Shown here piece by piece: positions 35,401 through 46,900 of a DNA stretch of 64,000 nt (positions within the stretch are counted from its first letter, which is position 1; every line of letters begins with the position of its first letter). A program made the translations under genes and the position numbers. A model generated the notes under the pieces. The model did not search any database, was not told the origin of the DNA, and was given only the letters and a program-made list of their open reading frames with translations. The stretch is from Fulvia fulva (lineage: Eukaryota; Ascomycota; Dothideomycetes; Mycosphaerellales; Mycosphaerellaceae): contig NC_063012.1 of the NCBI RefSeq assembly GCF_020509005.1, positions 2,790,001-2,854,000 on the forward strand. Direction: 5' to 3'.

Positions 35401-37135
35401 TTTTCACCAAGCTTTCTTTGCAGCCATGCAATCAGTGGACAGTTCAATACCATGGGATAGCGAATTCCTGGAAGAAGTTGAGGAAATGGCCTTTGCAGCA
35501 ACTGTAGAAGCCATTGCATACAAGCAAGAGGTCCCAATTCCAAAATCCTACAAGGATGCTATGAATGACAAGAAATGGGGACATCTTTGGAAGGAAGCAA
35601 TCCAAAAGGAACTAGATGCTCTACAGAGTAACAACACCTGGGAAAATTCTGTTCCACCAAAAGGAGCAAATCTGGTTACATCAAGATGGGTCTTTGATAT
35701 TAAGAGAAGCATTAGTGGAGCTATTGAAAAGTTCAAGGCTAGACTAGTTGCAAGGGGCTTCTCACAGAAGTTTGGTGTTGACTTTATGGAGACATTTGCA
35801 CCTACAGTAAGACAGGACACCCTTAGGGTGTTTATGGCTATTGTGTGTAAGAAGGATCTTCATCTTCACCAAGTGGATGTGAACAATGCATTCACAGAAA
35901 GCACCCTCCATGAAGACATCTTCATGTTACCACCACCAGGAGTTGAGCTTCCACCAAACATGGTGTTCAAAATCCTCAAAAGCTTGTATGGACTTAAGCA
36001 AGCAGCTAGAGATTGGAATCAACTCTGTGTGTCAAAGCTCAGAGAGATTGGATTCACACAGTCAGAAGTGGATCCATGCCTACTTATCCATAAGAAGAGG
36101 GAGATCATAATCCTTATACATGTGGATGACATTCCAATTGCTGCACCAAAGTTGACAGATGTTCTCTGGTTCAAAAGAGAACTTGGCAAGATCTTCAAGA
36201 TCAAAGATCTAGGTGAACCTGAAAAGATCCTTGGCATAAGAGTCACAAGGGACAGGAAGAGAGGAATCCTGAAACTTGACCAAGGACACTTTGTTAGGGA
36301 CAGCCTAGCCAAGATGGGAATGAACCATGAGAAGGCAGCACCTACACACTCACCCATGGACAGCTATGAGGCCCTCAAACCTTCAAGCCACATGGATGAG
36401 AGGTGTGACAAGGCAGAGTACTAGAGTATTAATGGTACTTAGATGTGGCCAGCAACAATCACAAGGCCAGACATTGCTTTTGCCCTAGGAAGGATGAGCT
36501 CATTTGTGAGTGACCCATCCACCTACCACATGAAGGCTTTGAAGAAGATCACTAGGTACCTAAGATCATACCCTGATCTAGGACTTCAGTTCTCAAAGTC
36601 TGGAAAAGGACACCTTATTGGATACTGTGATTCTGATTATGCAATGGACAAAGCAGACAGAGTCTCAATCCTTGGGTATGTCTTCTTCCTCTGTGGGGCA
36701 CCAGTTTCTTGGATGAGCAAGAAGCAAAAGTCTGTAGCAACATCCACAATGGAGGCTGAATACATGGCTATGAATGCATGTGCGAAGCAGTCCCAATTCC
36801 TAGCTTCACTGCTAAGGGAAATGGATTGTCCAGAGTTAGTGGGAGACTGTTCCCATCAACCAAGAATCACTGGAAACCAGGAGACTGTATCAAATTTGAG
36901 ACCAGTCCAATTAAGAGGTGACAATCAAGCTGCCCTCACCCTAGTGAAAGATGCACATGTTCATGATAAGTCGAAGCACATTGACATTGCCTATAACGCT
37001 GTTAGGAAACTTTGGTGGAGGAGGCTTATTGCTGTTGAGTACACCCCAACCTCTGAGATGGTTGCAGACGGGTTTACAAAACCAAAGACTGGTCCACACT
37101 TCCAGAGGTTTGTAAGCCAGCTGAACCTGTCATAA
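32480..37135 (+). pseudogene. Copia gag-pol with two in-frame TAG codons
   Basis: Open from 32480 to a TAG at 36422. A second TAG follows at 36440, and the same frame stays open to 37135. Domains: gag with a zinc knuckle (CLLCEKDHLIKDC, near 33226), protease WLLDSCASSHMT (DSGAS expected), pre-integrase HHCC zinc (LWHRRFAHFG, QCRVCLIAKMKKYKGK), integrase (SIDICGPLP, RLDNAKELI, NGPVERSIQ), RT (ARLVARGFSQKFGVDF, LIHVDDIPIAAP) and RNase H (SVATSTMEAEYMAMNACAKQ, HIDIAYNAVR, VEYTPTSEMVADGF). Both stops fall in AEY-stop-SINGT-stop-MWP, where Gln would fit (CAG to TAG, RIP-type). About 1550 codons, normal for Copia. Confidence 0.93.
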
Positions 37136-37200
37136 AAAGGTCCAAGTACTATTGACAGGAAGTGAGCAGACTGTAACCTCCTATACGAGATGAGTGGGAG

Positions 37201-37435
37201 TGTTAAGATGTAGCATCTCAAAGGGAGTCAACAATCAGGAAGTGATCTGGCAGCCTGAGGCATCCACGATGACTCAGCTTGTAGGGAGATACCTTCTCTC
37301 CCCTTTAGCTTAGATAGACATCCAACACAATCAACATATTGGTTCCTGATATATTGCTACATACTCGTACTATTAGTCAGTTGAAGATTGATCTCTTACT
37401 CCACTCCGCTACTATCTACCCGTACCTATTCAACA
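37201..37435 (+). repeat. Copia 3' LTR
   Basis: 235 bp, the more mutated of the pair: six of the eight differences carry the TpA state here, five of them in the last 70 bases. Confidence 0.95.
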
Positions 37436-37440
37436 CGTAC

Positions 37441-40400
37441 TATTATAGCGTAAAGCCCTAACGCTTATACTATAACTAGATCGGCCGCGCTCTTAGCCGT
37501 ATATACTTCGCGTAGGTTAATCTATATAGTATATACTTCCGTACCTCTCGTACGATAGAGTCTCCGGAGTTCGTATAAGTTAATCTACTTAATGTCGTCT
37601 CTATACCTAGCCCTAACTCTTTTAGCGCCGACTTCGAGGGGCTAAGGGACCGGTATGTCGCGGATATCGGGTCGCTTAAGGCTATCGTAGTTGGGTACCG
37701 GCGTTAGTAGTAACTCGGGGATAGGTAACGTTACTAGTAGGCTAACGTTCTTATAGAGAGAGTAATTCTAATAGTCAACGTTATTAAAGGTAAGCACGCT
37801 TCGCTTCTAGTCTTTATAAGGGCTATACTTCGCGTACTATCTAAGGCTAAGGACTATATCGTAGTAGGTATCGGTAACTAGGTATTTGACCGTCTCGATA
37901 TAGCCTTAAAGGTTCAGTTTAATGTTTATAGCTTTAGTAATAATTGTTAGTGCTTAGGAGCTATTACCTAGGCCTAGCGTAAAGGGCTTAATATCGTAGA
38001 GCGGGAATTTATATTTTTACGTAAAGGAAGTATTTACGAGTTTAGAGTTAGTACTATTATTAAGGAAGGTATATATATATATTCTATTTACCCTACTCTC
38101 TACTATAAAGTAATGCGAGACTTCGGGTCCTTTATCTACTTCTATAGAAGAGGGCGTGCTCGCTCGGGCTTATAAGGAAAACGCCTATACGGTACGAGTA
38201 TATTTATAAGGTTCGTAAGGGTATAAGACCTCCTAAGGCGGACTATTATCTATTGCGCTCAAATAATAGTCTAGGCATTTCCCGCCGGTGCTTTAGTAAC
38301 CGTAAGGCCGTTATTATTAGCCTTCTTCTTAGGACGCTTATATAGGTTAAGTAGGTAGCCGGCGGCGCCTAGACGTAGCTAAGACCCCGGTAGCGTAGGT
38401 AGCTACCGCTAGTAATAATCTAAGTACGCTAATCTTGAGTAAGTTATATAAGGTTCTTATACTAATTAGGGCGGTCGTTCTATAGAAGGAGCGGCTAATT
38501 AGTATAAGGAGAGCGGCCGAGAGGTATACCGTTATATAAAGGGAGTATCGGTAGTATAATCTACCCTACTATAGGAGGTACCGATACCGTACCGTTACCC
38601 TTAGGTATAGTCGTCTTCTTGTCCTTCTTCTCGTTGTTCTTAGTACGTAGTAGGTCGTGTTCAAGTTGAGCTAGCTCGCTCTCTAGGCGGTAGTATTGCC
38701 GAGTAAGCTCCTTAACCGACTTCGCGTTAGGTAGTACGACTAGTCGATTACGGTACTTAAAGCTTAGCTTTTTCTTAAGCTCGATAACCTCGTACTTACG
38801 GCTCCCGTCTTATAGGAGCTAGGCGCGCTTACGTTAGAACTTAGTATAGAACTCGGAGAACTTATTATTTATTACTATCTTAAGCGCGTCTATATTATTA
38901 CGCGCGGTGCCCTCGGGATTATAGTCGCCGAAGTTCTTATCTAGGAAACGTAGGCATTTCTTTACGCTCTTAAAAAGCCGGCTCGCGGAGGGAACCTTAG
39001 AGAAGACGATCTTCTAGAGAATATAGTTATAGAGTATAGAGTATACTAACCCTATAGTAGTTTCTTATACGAAACGTAGGGCGGATAGCACGTCCTTAAA
39101 GATAGAAGCGGCAAGCTTATTACCGAGTTAAGTAGTCTACTTATTAAGTATCGGCGAGTCTTTACTACCTATATTCTCTCCTAAGAATTTAGGCTTAGGT
39201 ACTTCGACACGGGAACTCGTCTTAAAGTCTTCTACTATAGTTAGGTTATAGCGTACGATATCTACGCTACTGTCTATAATCTCGAAGTCGTTATTATCGA
39301 CGATAACGGTCTCTTATCTCTTTCTCGATCTCTTATCCTTACCCTTACTCTTACGGCGCGGACGCTCTTCGAAATCGGAATTAGAGTCTAAGGACGAGTC
39401 GGAGGAATCGGGGTCGGAGGAGTTATTAGCGAATCGCTCCTTACGTTACTTCCGCGTAGGCTTTATAGCGGGTTATTCGGCGGGCTTTTTAGCTAGTCTA
39501 TCGCCGCGTCGACGTCGTAACTCGGAGAGGGAGCGGGCGCTACGCTCCTTAGGTTTCTCGGTAGTACGGCTACGCTTAGCTTCCTCGAGATCCTATTTAA
39601 GCGTAGCGATAGTCTACTATAGCCCTACTACGTCGGTAGCCGTAGAGGCGGAGTCGTCCGGTACGAGTATTTCTAGTTTAGCGACTTTAACCTTAAATAT
39701 ATCGACCTCCTTTTCGGCTCTCTTAGTAGAGCTATACTAGTCATTAGCCTACTTCCTATACTTCATAACGTCCTAGTTAGCCTTTATAAGGTCCTTATTA
39801 GCTTATTCTAGGTCCTACTTACATTCCTACTTATACTTTTCCGTATATTATAGTTCGGTATATACTTCCTCGAACTTCTTCTTATTTAGCTCGTTAGCTT
39901 AATATAGCGCCGCCCTATCTAGGATAGCTTAGCGGTGATTAGCCTCGAGTTTACAAAGGGCGTAGGCAATTGCCTCTAGTTAGTTCTAGACGTAGTCGTA
40001 GAACTAAGTCGCGTTAAGTAACCGTAGTTAGTCGAGTAGGATACGGTATATCCCGGTACGACCGCGGTCGTCTATATAGTTAATAGTAAAGTCCTTACGA
40101 GTATTATCGGTTGACCTATTCTTATCGAGGTAGTCTATAATATCGCCCTCGTAGAGTAAAACTACGAGGTTAAAAGTGTCTATAATTTCGGGTTAGGTAT
40201 CCTCTCCTTCCTCCTCTTCTAGGAGCCTATCGAGAACCGCGCGTTCCTTATTAGCGTACTTAGTAAAGGGATCTAGTAGGACGGTATCGTTAGACTAGGT
40301 ATACTAATCGGATCGCGTAAAAAGTTCTAAGTTTTAAGTTAGTCGCGCGCGGCGCTCGATACGTTAAGTATTTACGCCGCCGCCGCCGCTAGGGCTACCG

Positions 40401-40587
40401 GTGCCCTATAGCCTAGCTATAATATAGTAATACGCCTTCTTAGCGTCTTAATCTAGGGAGAAGGAGAGAGTACTACGCTACTTTTACGCTAGTACGAGTC
40501 GGAGATTTTAAGGAGTCGTAATATCGCGATTTCTAGAGTCTTAAGCGGCGCTAAATATAGTAGCGTCCTTAATATAAGCTATCGAAG
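37441..40587 (-). pseudogene. D1 protease and gag region
   Basis: The minus-strand translation contains a retropepsin-like stretch near 38.05 kb (STNSKLVNTSF) and a long gag with Arg/Ser-rich and coiled-coil parts (about 38.6-40.4 kb). Stops are dense. The domain call rests on position between RT and LTR more than on clear motifs. Confidence 0.5.
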
Positions 40588-40792
40588 TATTACGAGACTA
40601 TAGTACGGGAGTATAAGGGTATAGTATTAACAAAGTCGATAGCTAAAGAGAGAAGAGAGTCTAAGAACGAGGCCTATACTTAAAGGCCGAGGTATCGGGC
40701 GTCGGTATCGGGCCGAGCTTAGTCATCCGGGTCACGTGACCCGGGGTCACGTGATCAGATTCGAATCCTCTACTTACGGAGCGGCCGTGACA
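40588..40792 (-). repeat. D-family LTR shared by D1 (5') and D2 (3')
   Basis: 205 bp, TATTACGAG..GTGACA. On its left is the D1 gag end; on its right is CTACCCCCCTC (polypurine complement) followed by integrase C-terminal sequence like 11350-11950. One LTR therefore serves both copies, as in a tandem array. Confidence 0.85.
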
Positions 40793-41920
40793 CTACCCCC
40801 CTCTAAAATACCTTCGTCTTGAAACGTATATCCTTAAATCTCCCTTAGCGTAAACGCGAAAGCTTAATTATCCTCTATATCGTTCGTTTTGTCTATTAGC
40901 TCTAATAACTTACTAGAGGTAGGTACTAAAACCCTTTTAATATAGCTATCGTTAGTATTAGGCGTATAGTTATCCTTAGCTAGAGCTATAGGGCTATTGC
41001 CTTTACGTAGAGGCTATACTATTACGGTTAACTAAGGTACTAGATCTATTACGTTCGCGTCCGGCCTTATATCGACTAAGGTCTTATTTGGAATATAATC
41101 TTCTAGCGGATAAAAGTTAATTAGTATAGACTTAGTTAGGTTATTATACTTAAAGTCTACGACTACCTTCGGTACATCCTTATATACTACGCTCGCGGAC
41201 TCCTAGGTAGACTTACTATCTAAATAGCCCTTCTATTTTACTAGTATAGTAATGCCTCTACCCTTTGGCTTAGAATCTAGGACGCGTTTAACCTTCTAGG
41301 TCTTGAACGTATTACTAGTTTTATTAGTAACCTTGATCGGCGGCGGCCGTACGTTATCTTCTAGATCTATCGGTCGGAGAAGATTTAAATAGAAGGAGTT
41401 ATATCCGCGGATCGTCTCTAGTAGGGCAATACTATACGTATTCTTACCGAGTGCGGTAGTAATTATTACCGGTCTAAACTATTTGATATTAAGCTTCTTA
41501 GCTAGGCGTAATAACTTCTAGTTCTTAGTATTAATATAGACACGGTCGCCTAGGCTATAAACTATTTAAGATTCTTATAATCGGAGTATACTAGGATTAG
41601 CTTACCGCTTTCGTCGGTAAGGTTTTCGAAGTCGGCCTTATCTCTATTAATATCTCTAGACATAAGCTCTAGCTTCTATTCCTTTAAGGCTTTTATAATA
41701 GCGAGTAGTTCCTTATTATAGATATCGTAGTTACATTCTTACGGCGATATCTTCTTAGACATAAAAGCTACTAGGCGCTATATACCGTCTTCTCCTCGCT
41801 ACGACATTACTATAGTAGTAACGAAGTCCGACGTATCCGTTTCGAGCTTCGTTTCTCGCCCGGGTACGAAATATACGAGTATAATATCGTCCTTAGTAAA
41901 CGCTTATTTTATACGTTCGG
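40793..41920 (-). pseudogene. D2 remnant: chromodomain-like end, integrase C-terminus, RNase H
   Basis: 40793 to about 41557 is nearly identical to 11350-11952 plus 25471-25640 of D1 without element A, so it displays the empty site for A. It then jumps (about 41557) to RNase H, read on the minus strand as FVPGRETKLETDTSDFV, showing an internal deletion of the integrase core. It ends at 41920 where the chimeric element starts. Confidence 0.78.
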
Positions 41921-42992
41921 TCGACGACGAGAATCACCTATACGTAGTGTCGGCTACGAACCTCTCGTCTTACTACGAGAGAGCTAAGTATTCTTACGCT
42001 AGAGCGTCGTAGGCGCGACGGGCGCGTAACGTAGGCGAAGCCGCGGCGAATAGAGGACTACTAGTAAAACGGGTATAAAAACTATCCGACGAGCGTATAC
42101 TCGTGTCGGGAGCGAGTCCCTCTTCTTTTATAAGAAGGGCGCGGAATCGTGGCCTATACGCTCGATAGGACACCTCTAGTATAAGTATAGAATTTTCACC
42201 TCCGGAGACCGTAAACCGAGCGGGCTAAGCGACGAACATTAGACGAGCGGACTATAGAACAATAACTAAGCGGACTATACGACGGCGTCGAGCGGACTAC
42301 GAAACAATCTAGTATTTACTAGCAGGCAATACGGTAGGTAGGTAGACACGCGACGAAGCCTATAAGGGCCTATTAAACACCCGGTATAGGAACGAGGGTT
42401 TTGCCTAAGGCACTATCTATCCCGCTACATAACGTACCTAGTCTAATATAGTAGATTACGACAAGGAAAAGACGATAGCCTAAGTAAGGAAAAGACGGCT
42501 ATTAGGACGGGGAAAAGACGTATAATATAAGTAGATTAGTTCTATAATCGGAGAGGATTAAGGGTAGGGTAATAAGGAACTTTATATTAGTTAGTAGGTA
42601 GAAACGTAACGAGTACGCTACCCGGCGTAGTGTATACCCCGAGCAAACCTACGAGGTATAGACGGCCGCTTTCTAGAGATAGAGTACGGTAACGCAAAGG
42701 GCATTAAAATCTAGGGCGTAGTATATACTAGTAGCGACGGCTAATACTATCTATATAGCCCGAGAGGACGGATACGTATGTCGGTTAATAGAGAGTACTA
42801 AAGGGCTTAGGCCTATAGAGGTAGATATTAGCTTAAGGAGCAAATAGGGAGGGAGGGCGTAGAGGGAAGCTTTTGCTCCGGGCTAACCTCTCGAAACGAG
42901 GCTATACGGTAGTACTAGATAAGTAGGAAAGCGCGGTTAAGACTTGTTACCTTATCTCGTAGCTAGCTTACTAAATACAATTCCTTCCTTAC
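41921..42992 (+). repeat. Segment E, copy 1 (unknown sequence with a masked reading frame)
   Basis: Shared with the reverse complement of 50795-51848. From GTCGACGACGAG one frame stays open for about 220 codons apart from a handful of TAG/TAA, which fits a RIP-mutated coding region. Parts: SATNLSS, RARNVGEAAANRGLL, LVSGASPSSF, and a short repeated RADY/TKRT region encoded by AGCGGACTA units near 42250-42300. Product not recognised. Confidence 0.7.
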
Positions 42993-43812
42993 CCTAAAAA
43001 GTACTAACTTATACACTTTAGTAAAGCGAGAATATTCTATAATATAAAGGCGGCGGTAAGAATCTAAGGCTACGAGACTAAGCTATTAGCGGAGCTACGA
43101 GTACTAGGGATCTAGCTCGACCCGAAGCTAAGCTAGAATATATAGATTAAGAAAGCCTAGAGTCGAGCGTAAGTTAACGAAGCCTCGATAAAGAGGCTTA
43201 CGGCGTCTATATAGGGAGTAATATTCGATAACGCAAGAGTAATATATAAGGCGATCGTTAGACTAGCTATATTATACGGGGTATAGATTTAGGGAATAGG
43301 AGGCGTAGGCAAGCCGATCCCGAAACGAATAGAGCAACCCCTAAATAGGATATAGGTAGGTAACCTACGTAGGATACTAGGCGTATATAAGATAACGTTA
43401 ATAAGTACGGTAGAAATAGAGACGGGAACACTACTAATCGGCTAATATATCCGGGGAATAAGAATTTAATACGCGGTAAAGACGATAGATTACCTAGTAT
43501 AAACTATAATCTAGGAGGCAAAGAATAAGATAGAAAGCCGCTACTAGAGAGGGGCCGGACATAGGACAAGCTAAAAAGAGGATGACCTTACTACCTTTAC
43601 GGCCGTATAGATAAGTACCGAATAGCTAGTACGAAAAGAGGAGGAGCGTAGGACTCGCTAGGCCGGCGGGAGTAAGGCTAAGACCTTAAGTCTAGTAGAA
43701 TAGATAGCGAGCTACCTATAGGAGTAGGACTAGAAAAGGAAGCGCCCTAAGACAATAGGCCCGATAGTACTCCGAGCCTTCTAGAGATATAAGTACTAGC
43801 TATATAGGGACC
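42993..43812 (+). pseudogene. LINE ORF2 C-terminal fragment in chimera 1
   Basis: Recognisable as LDPKLSxN, IYKAIVRLAILYGVQI-like and ILGVYKITLISTVEIETG, matching the LINE at 48.3-49.6 kb. Stops at Gln/Trp. Cut on the right by the A2 LTR. Confidence 0.75.
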
Positions 43813-43995
43813 TATAAGGGCGCGCGTACTATAGGGTCTAAATAGAGAGTTATTATTCTACGAAGCTACGAAAGAGGAGCGCGAGGCGCGGCGAAGTTAT
43901 AAAGTAAAGCTAAGCCGCGCTAACCCGATACGGAAGGTCCGCGGTTCACCCGGGCCGACGTAGCTATAGTAAGGGGTCGCGGGCTATACGTAATA
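43813..43995 (-). repeat. A2 3' LTR
   Basis: 183 bp; the reverse complement matches the element A LTR (11953-12136) with scattered transitions. It begins TATAAGGGCGCG and ends CGTAATA. Confidence 0.88.
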
Positions 43996-43999
43996 GTAC

Positions 44000-46900
44000 C
44001 CCCCCTCCTAAAATACGTCTTAGTCCTCTAAGCGTTATCTATCTTATACGGCCACTTGCCCGTACTACTCTATAACCGTACGAAAATCTAATTATCCTCT
44101 AATACCTTATTATCGTCTAGTAACATATCTATATCCTGTCTATCTATAACTAGCCTATCCGCGACCGGCTCCCTTCGAGAAATATACTGCCCGGTTAGCT
44201 AGTTTGCCCTAGACCTAAGTCTGTCTTCGGCTAGTACTCGCGTATAATCCTTATAGCTAAGGTTAGGTATTATTATAGGCTCTATAGGTTTTACTCGAGC
44301 ATCGGTATAACTACCGGTACTATCGTAGAGCTAAGGGTAGTAGGTAACACCGGAGTCCTTAGTTAAGACAGTAGGCTTTCCCGTAGCCTAGCTAGTATAG
44401 CGGTACGTAGTAAATATATACTAAGTAGATTCTATTAGACATATAGCTCGAGACAACTTATTCGTAACGGTATTACTATTAACCCTAATCGTGTTAAGCC
44501 CGAGGACCTTATTACTTAGGAGGACCTAATTAGATAGAGCTACGAAGCCTATAGGCGTAGACAACTCCCGCCGGTTATAGTAAAAGTCTATAATAGCGGA
44601 GGCCGCCTATTTAAACATACTCTTAGCCGGTTACTAGGTCTTCCTATCCTCCTTATTCTAATATCTAAGCTATTTTACCTTATACTAAGTGTCTACTTTG
44701 CGCTTCTACCCCTTCTTTACTTTACCTACTCGCTTACGGGTATATATATCTAAGATCTTCTCTACCTTATATATATATATAGATATTACGACTATATTAG
44801 CGACTATATCGGCTTCTATAGTATCGGGCTCGATAGTTATCGGCGGTAGTAGTACTAGATACTAGCCTTTGAGTAGTAGGAAGTCGGGATGATCGGCTCG
44901 ATAAAGTAACGAAGTATAAAAGTAGTTATCGAGTCCTACTATAGCGTCCGACAATCTTAGTTTATATAAGAGCTTAGCTAGTATAACTTCTATAATCTAG
45001 TACGGGCTAGCGTATCTTCTATCGAGCTTCTTAGATAGTCGAGTCGTACAGATGTTCTTAGTACTTAGGTATACCTAGTCGCCTACTTTATAGTCTAGCG
45101 GGATACTTCGGTAGCGGTTTACTACTTTAGCTTAAAGAGCTTATAGTATCCGTATATTTTCTTAAAGGTGCTTATAAAGGTCGTAAATCTGGCGTATAAA
45201 GGCTTTAGCCGATCGCGTATCTAGTCGCTAGAGAGTAGTTAGTCCTCCCTCTTTTCTAGCGCTTAGGTCTACGCGCTCTATAAACTTAGGGTTATAGCCT
45301 AAAGTAGCGTAGAATAGCAACAGACTAGTAGTTTTAGAAAGGTAGTTATTGATCGCGAACTAAGCTAGACAAAGCTATTCTGCCTAGTCATCTTATACCT
45401 CGTTAGTAAATATACGGAGATACTATTCTATTACTTAGTTAGTACGTTCCGACTATATATTAGTTTCTAGGTAGTATAAAGAACTTAGCTTACGACTTAT
45501 ACGAAGCATCTTATAAAGTTTCTTCTAGAAGGTAGTAACCTATTGCTTACCGCGGTCTAAAGTAATAGTATTAGGAAATCCGCGTCGGGAGAATATATAC
45601 TTAAGGAAAAGTCTTGCCGTATTCTATATAGTTATCGCTCCGATCGGAATTAGCTCGACTTCCTTCGTTAGCCTATCTATTACGGTTATAATGTTATTAT
45701 AGGTTATGCTATCGAGGGTGCTATTAGGAAGTCCGACTACGAAGTCTACCGCGATATACCTCTAAGGTCGGTCCGGTACTAAAAGTGGGTATAATAATCT
45801 AGGTAGCTAGGAGTATAGAGATTTCGTCGTACGGTATATACGGTGATTCGCGGTATATCTACGTACTAATCTTACTAAGCTAGGCCAATAGAATTCTCGT
45901 GCTACGAGTTTATAGGTTCGAGCTCGTCCTAGATGTCCTACTACTAGAGCGTTATAATTTATTCTAATAAGCCGAGTCCGTAGGGCCTAGTTATCGGGTA
46001 CCTATAGGCTCTAACTATCGTACTAGTTTCGTATATATAACATATTACTATCTACCTTATAGTATATAGGGTATATCTTCGCCTTCTATAAGAGTAGAGG
46101 GATAGTACTATCTTTCCGTAGTATCTTAATTACCGCCTTAAGTTCTTAGTCTAGGGCGTAAGTAGTCGTTATACGGTACTCGAGTTTAGCTTCGACTTCG
46201 GCTTTATTCGTAGTCTATACTTCCTAAGCTAGTACTAGCTATGTTTATAGTACCTATTCTAGTTCTAGAATAATCTCGATTGCTTTAGGATTTAGGGGAG
46301 TCGTCTCTTCTTCTTTAGGCGTATCTTTAACAGTAGCTCGTATAGAGTCGATCTTAAGGAATCGCTCTAGCGGAAGTAATGTCTAATACTAGTACTAATT
46401 TCTCGGATCGTCCACCCCCTACGGAAGGTCCTAGCTACGTCTCGTTAGGCTATCTAGCTTCGTTCCTTATATATATAGGCGGTATATAATCTAGAAGTTA
46501 AATTGTAATAGAAATTCTACCTATCGCGCTTATTAGCGATTTAGCTACTTTGTAGTCATAAAATATTCGAGGTTCTTATAGTCTATAGACTCTTTGACTA
46601 GATCGCCGTCCTCGTCTACTTCGTAAGTAAGCTCCGGGCGCTACTCTTCGAATGCTTTAATAATCGCGAGGAGTTCCTTATCGTAGATCTCGTAATTACA
46701 CTCCTAGGGGCTTAGCTTCTTCGAATAGAAAGCTATAGGATATAACACTCCCTGCTAGTCGTATTATAAGAGCATACCTATATTAATAAAGTCAAAGGAG
46801 TTAGTCTCGACGACGGTCTACCTACCCGGTATATAGTATACTAGTATACCCGCCTTACTAAACGCTACTTTTAACGCCTCGAATGCCCTCTAGCAATCAT

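Larger units (their letters stand above)
31821..37435 (+). mobile_element. Ty1/Copia element, young, nearly intact
   Basis: 5615 bp. 235-bp LTRs (TGTTAAGATG..TTCAACA), 5-bp target duplication CGTAC (31816-31820 and 37436-37440), a primer site at 32056 and a purine-rich tract before the 3' LTR (37188-37200). Composition is normal, unlike the RIP-mutated DNA around it. One gag-pol frame with two internal TAG codons. Inserted into element D1. Confidence 0.97.
11145..40792 (-). mobile_element. Ty3/Gypsy chromovirus-like element D1, interrupted by A(+B), a LINE and a Copia
   Basis: Bounded by 205-bp LTRs at 11145-11349 (3') and 40588-40792 (5' for D1). Own segments: 11145-11952, 25471-25790, about 30675-31815 and 37441-40792. 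Internal order on the minus strand is gag/protease (right), RT (centre), integrase and chromodomain-like end (left). RNase H and part of integrase are missing where the LINE sits. Heavily RIP-mutated. Confidence 0.75.
41921..43812 (+). mobile_element. Chimeric retrosequence 1: unknown 1.07-kb segment fused to a 5'-truncated LINE
   Basis: Segment E (41921-42992) is followed directly by LINE RT sequence starting near KYxLIHFSKARIFYN (42993 on) and running to LYRDL, where the A2 LTR begins. The same E segment, reversed, is joined to a different LINE point at 50.79 kb. The full LINE at 25.8 kb does not have E as its 5' end. The layout resembles the MINE chimeras of Magnaporthe; no sequence homology to them is claimed. 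Confidence 0.75.
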
